NCBI GenBank assembly: GCA_017883585.1
Contig: JADGNG010000013.1
Location: 1-43,747, forward strand
Source: Candidatus Bathyarchaeota archaeon
GTDB lineage: Archaea > Thermoproteota > Bathyarchaeia > TCS64
Reading direction: 5' to 3'
DNA length: 43,747 nucleotides
Position 1 is the stretch's first letter; every line of letters begins with the position of its first letter. Of the stretch, positions 40,618 through 43,747 are shown piece by piece. A program made the translations under genes and the position numbers. Under the pieces are notes generated by a model, which worked only from the letters and a program-made list of their open reading frames with translations, ran no database searches and had not been told where the DNA came from.

Positions 40618-41649
40618 TTATAACGTTAAGATTGGTAGTGATAACTCTGCTAATAGGTACGAGATCAACGATTCTGCACCTTTATTTTGATTTACACCTG
40701 TAGGTGTCAATCCATCATAGCATGTGTAGTTACTTGTGTCGATCAGGGATTGTTGGACCGTGTTTTTTCCTTGAAACCATTGGAATGCTTCGTATCCTCT
40801 CTGCTTGTATGTTTCATCTGCTAAGATCTCTGCAGCTTTAAAGGCGGCTTCAGTCATGCATGCGGATTCAATGGGTTGCTGATCGTAAAGCGCCTTTTTC
40901 TTTCCTTTGTGGTACCATCCTTCGGTGCCTATTGGAATGAAGATTCCATTACTAAACTGTGATTCGATTAAGAAGTCGAAGGACTTCTTTGCAATGCTAA
41001 GGTAATTTGTGTTCTTCACGATTTCGTAGGATTCGAAGAGTGCCTGTGGTATCCTAGCGTTTGCGTATGTTACATATGGTTCGAACCATTGCCATTCTGG
41101 TTCTTCTGTATCCAAGTATTTCTGGATCAGAAAATCCGAAAAGTCGATGATGTCTCTGATTAAATTTTCGTCTTTGGGATAGGCCCTCGAGTAGCCACAT
41201 AAACCGAGGAGGGTGAAGGCTTTTGCCCTAGGTGAGGTGAAGCTTCGCGTGAGGGGCAGGTTTTCATCAAATAGCCACTTAGACAGCTGTTTCAAGTACA
41301 GGGGGATGGTTGAATTGAGTGTACATCCCGTTGCCCATAGGGCCTGACCGATGCTGTCTTCGGTTCCATTCTTATCTAGGTATTTTCTGTCGTAGCTAAT
41401 TACGTTGTGAAAGCCTCCTCCATTGATGTTCATAAAGAGGAGAAACTCGAGGTATCTCTTCGCCAAGTGAATGGGCTCATCTCCCCCAAACCGACTATGG
41501 AAACGTACAGCTGCCAGTAGAGCCCTAGAATTGTCATCTGTAGTATACCCGTGTCGTTTATCGATTACACCAAACTTCGAGTGCTGCAGAATTCCTGTTT
41601 CATCGGTGAAGAGACTTAGGCCGCTGAGCCCACTCTTTTTGTTTGGCAT
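40618..41649 (-). CDS. alpha/alpha-toroid (six-hairpin-like) protein of GH130/GT4 loci
   Basis: 343-aa helical protein with repeated helix-hairpin pattern. An opening TDETGILQHSKFGVIDKRHGYTTDDNSRAL contains a DDN acidic motif, then FLLFMNINGGGFHNVISYDRKY, EDSIGQALWATGC, PQALFESYEIV and PIESACMTEAAFKAAEILADETY. Such toroid proteins occur beside GT4 and GH130 genes, sometimes fused to the GT; they may bind or process the oligosaccharide. It starts 5 bases after the GT4 stop and leads to GH130. No defined enzymatic function is known to me. Confidence 0.65.
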   Translation of the reverse strand: MPNKKSGLSGLSLFTDETGILQHSKFGVIDKRHGYTTDDNSRALLAAVRFHSRFGGDEPIHLAKRYLEFLLFMNINGGGFHNVISYDRKYLDKNGTEDSIGQALWATGCTLNSTIPLYLKQLSKWLFDENLPLTRSFTSPRAKAFTLLGLCGYSRAYPKDENLIRDIIDFSDFLIQKYLDTEEPEWQWFEPYVTYANARIPQALFESYEIVKNTNYLSIAKKSFDFLIESQFSNGIFIPIGTEGWYHKGKKKALYDQQPIESACMTEAAFKAAEILADETYKQRGYEAFQWFQGKNTVQQSLIDTSNYTCYDGLTPTGVNQNKGAESLISYLLAELSLPILTL

Positions 41650-41653
41650 CGTG

Positions 41654-43258
41654 TCACAACCCTAGGTCCTTGTAGAATTCGTTGATGTACTTCATTGAAA
41701 TGGTTGGCCATATCAGGTCGCGACTATAGTCATATGCTCTCTTCTCGTATTTTTTTCTCATCTCTTCATCTTTAATGAAGGCGTTTACATTTTCAGCGAT
41801 TGAGTGCGGATCTTTAAACTCGCATTGTAGAGCAGCGCCCTGATCTATGACCTCCTCCGCGTGAAGGAATGGAGTTGTTATTATTGCTTTTCCGGTACAG
41901 AGTGCATGGAGCATGGTCCCACTGCTTATTTGATCCCTATTCGGGTAGGGGAGAACGTAGGTATCTGTTGCCTGAAGGAATCTAATTAGATCGCTTTTAT
42001 TTAAGAATCGGTTAACGAATCGGACGTTTTCAACGACTCCGAGAGAATTCACAATGTCATATAGGGATTGCCGATAGGATTCCCCCTCTTGTTTCCTGAC
42101 GTCGGGATGCGTTTCTCCAATGATAATATAAAGTACCCGTGGTTCAACGGAGATTATCTCAGGTAGGGATCTGATTGCATATTCTATCCCTTTTCCCCTG
42201 CTTATGAGGCCGAAGGTGGATATTACGTATCTATCCTTAAGGCCTAAATCCCCTTTTGGTATTTCACTCTTTATAAATGGAACATTTGGGCAACCATGTG
42301 GAATGTATCTTATCTTATCTGGTGCACAATTGTAGCGCTCCTCAAGTATCTTAAATCCCGCCTTAGCTAAGATGATGATTCTGTCACTAAGCCTAATGAT
42401 CTCTTGTAGAACCCTCGCTGCGTCAATGTTGGGATCGGGAAGGATAGTGTGGAGAGTGGTTACGATTGGCTTTTCTAGCTCCTCTAAAAAGGATAGAAGA
42501 TAATCACCCCAGTTCCCGCCAAACAATCCGTATTCGTGTTGAATATTTACGGCGCTAATGCCCGAGTTGTTAATTTTTGATGCTACGGATTTGTAGCTCT
42601 GTTTGTCGTCCTTTTCTATTTGGAACTTCACTTCACTGGGATAATCATAGTATTCTCCTTTATCATTGATAGCGATAATAACGGATGGAGATAGAGCCGC
42701 TTGATGGTTAATGGAGTCGACTAAATCAGATGTGAAGGTCGCTATACCACATTCGCGTGGAGGATAAGTACTAAGATAGGCGATAACCGGCTTGTTGGAT
42801 GTGAAATACGTGATTTCAGTATCTCTGCTTTTGGCTCTGTCCACATATGTGTTATGAGCTATGTTTAGTAAATTTTTCTCAGTTGTTAAGCCTATGAGTT
42901 TTCCTTTCTCTGTTACGCCTAGACTCCGGATATTTCTCTCCTTTAATAGATCTATAGCTTCCTTTATTGAACTCTTAGATTCTATTGAGATTAATGGAGA
43001 GGACATTATTTCTTCGACACGGGTATCATCAAGGCTTTTCTCAAGTTTTAGAACTCTTTCAACTATATCACTTTCGGTAACTATACCCACAGGACCCAGG
43101 TTATCTGTTACGACTGCCGAGCCCAAGTCATATGCAACTAAAAGATCAATCAACTTTGAGACTTTTTCGGTTCTGGAAATCTTTGGTGGCTCTAAATAGG
43201 TGCTGGTTAAGACCGGTAAATCTAATAGAATTTTAAAATATGAATTAGTATCTTCCAC
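41654..43258 (-). CDS. glycosyltransferase family 4 with N-terminal tandem CBS domains
   Basis: 534-aa fusion. Two CBS domains (about 20-70: SAVVTDNLGPVGIVTESDIVER; about 84-135: SIKEAIDLLKERNIRSLGV...GLTTEKNLL) precede a complete GT-B glycosyltransferase from about 157. The GT part has YLSTYPPRECGIATFTSDLV, VNIQHEYGLFGGNWGDYL, IPHGCPNVPF, TFGLISRGKGIEYAI and PYPNRDQISSGTMLHALCTGKAIITTPF. CBS pairs normally bind AMP, ATP or S-adenosyl compounds, so the transferase is probably allosterically gated by an adenosine ligand. GTG 43258, about 26 bp after a TATA element, implies a leaderless mRNA. Donor and acceptor are unknown; the GH130 partner suggests mannose. Confidence 0.85.
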   Translation of the reverse strand: MEDTNSYFKILLDLPVLTSTYLEPPKISRTEKVSKLIDLLVAYDLGSAVVTDNLGPVGIVTESDIVERVLKLEKSLDDTRVEEIMSSPLISIESKSSIKEAIDLLKERNIRSLGVTEKGKLIGLTTEKNLLNIAHNTYVDRAKSRDTEITYFTSNKPVIAYLSTYPPRECGIATFTSDLVDSINHQAALSPSVIIAINDKGEYYDYPSEVKFQIEKDDKQSYKSVASKINNSGISAVNIQHEYGLFGGNWGDYLLSFLEELEKPIVTTLHTILPDPNIDAARVLQEIIRLSDRIIILAKAGFKILEERYNCAPDKIRYIPHGCPNVPFIKSEIPKGDLGLKDRYVISTFGLISRGKGIEYAIRSLPEIISVEPRVLYIIIGETHPDVRKQEGESYRQSLYDIVNSLGVVENVRFVNRFLNKSDLIRFLQATDTYVLPYPNRDQISSGTMLHALCTGKAIITTPFLHAEEVIDQGAALQCEFKDPHSIAENVNAFIKDEEMRKKYEKRAYDYSRDLIWPTISMKYINEFYKDLGL

Positions 43259-43279
43259 GAATAATCATTGAAAGCTTTG

Positions 43280-43288
43280 TTTATATTC
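43280..43288 (-). promoter_or_regulatory. TATA promoter of the CBS-GT4 operon
   Basis: Minus-strand aatataaac centred about 26 bp before GTG 43258, the distance expected for a leaderless archaeal transcript. No other promoter-like element is needed for the three tightly spaced genes downstream. Confidence 0.6.
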
Positions 43289-43560
43289 CCTTATGACCTG
43301 CCCACTTCTAAAGAGGCGAGTTTTCTAGTTCACAACACAATTTGCTTCACAGTTACCTAATAGAGAATGCAGTTCGAGACTCAGGTACACCTACGAAATA
43401 CGTGAGATATCCTAGAGAAACTATGCACTCGCATCCTCTAAGGACATATTATCAAGAGTTATGTGTCAATGACGATTCTATATAATGAAAATGGAGAGCC
43501 AATACACCAATTCGTACGGGCTAAAACAACCGGATCAAGATGCCCAACCAAACCATCAAC

Positions 43561-43602
43561 GTGTGTGTGCGCTCTTAGCGCTTACAAAAAACTTACGCAC
43601 AC
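43561..43602. repeat. inverted repeat (9-bp perfect arms)
   Basis: GTGTGTGCG (43561-43569) is the exact reverse complement of CGCACACAC (43594-43602), with a 24-nt loop that holds a smaller GCGC-TCTTA-GCGC hairpin. It could be a protein-binding site or a structured-RNA stem. Confidence 0.55.
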
Positions 43603-43747
43603 ACAAATATTACCTTAACACGAAGAGGAGAAGATTCATTCAGCTCTAAGTTGAGAGGGCTGAGCCAGTGAAGCGCTTAACCTATTATCTGCTCCAAGTG
43701 AACCCGAGAACTCAAGATAACCAACAACCATCTCCCCCCTCCCCGTA

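Larger units (their letters stand above)
43259..43747. other. non-coding right end of the window
   Basis: 490 bp, AT-rich, with no ORF that looks real on either strand. Apart from the CBS-GT4 promoter and the inverted repeat at 43561-43602, I see nothing identifiable. Confidence 0.6.

Noticed and set aside
43561-43602. Replication origin (ORB-like) because of the inverted repeat and nearby AT-rich DNA
   Set aside because: No Cdc6/Orc1 gene and no repeated ORB-type elements in the window; mcm/gins23 are far away and do not by themselves mark an origin.
1-43747. CRISPR array, transposase, integrase or rRNA
   Set aside because: No regularly spaced repeats, no transposase-like or recombinase-like ORF and no rRNA sequence were found; the only repeats are the 39-bp pair and isolated hairpins.

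Overview
The window is a gene-dense, fairly GC-rich chromosome segment of an archaeon. The evidence is MCM with a two-domain GINS23, RNase P proteins Rnp2/Rnp3, RpoN, the r-proteins uS2, eL8 (L7Ae), eS28 and eL24, an archaeal GluRS, the isopentenyl-phosphate-kinase branch of the mevalonate pathway, an intron in tRNA-Tyr and TATA-driven short-leader promoters. Gene content and order (MEMO-mvk-ipk-idi2-idsA behind rpoN-rps2, IorAB, glycine cleavage T/H, amino-acid-catabolism enzymes) suggest a TACK/Thermoproteota lineage, perhaps a Bathyarchaeia-like peptide fermenter; that placement is inference. All three tRNA genes encode their CCA end.

Left end (1-6.3 kb): a low-molecular-weight thiol locus. 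A PIG-L deacetylase (BshB-like) and a BshC-like cysteine-adding enzyme overlap on the plus strand. They meet, tail to tail, a BshA-like glycosyltransferase preceded by two DinB/S-transferase-like genes. This looks like a complete bacillithiol-type pathway plus candidate thiol S-transferases in an archaeon, and is the most interesting system here. Ndk and myo-inositol-phosphate synthase follow. BshA and Ino1 both lack an ATG/GTG/TTG start in the right place, and each has ACG exactly where the start should be.

6.4-16.1 kb: replication (gins23-mcm), base-excision repair (ogg2) with mtnA, tRNA-Tyr with intron, a beta-hydroxyacid dehydrogenase, a small membrane protein, a small zinc-ribbon protein, gcvT-gcvH, tRNA-Leu, a PPC-domain protein and the L7Ae-S28e-L24e cluster. 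16.2-25.2 kb: a long minus-strand block with gltX, the isoprenoid genes, uS2, RpoN, RNase P subunits and a DUF54 protein. 25.2-31.9 kb: tRNA-Arg, a flavin reductase with a suspicious in-frame TGA, a COG1751-like protein, an M20 peptidase, an Fe-S aldo-keto reductase and iorA-iorB. 31.9-39.3 kb: an amidohydrolase, a duplicated promoter segment enclosing a small ORF, a winged-helix regulator, an arginine-deiminase-fold protein, an ECF S component, a tandem ThyX pair, a conserved hypothetical, thiI and hsp20.

Right end (39.3-43.7 kb): a visibly AT-richer island with a three-gene minus-strand operon: a GT4 glycosyltransferase fused to tandem CBS domains, an alpha/alpha-toroid protein and a GH130 phosphorylase/hydrolase. 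This is plausibly an energy-sensing system for making and breaking a mannose-type oligosaccharide, and is likely horizontally acquired.
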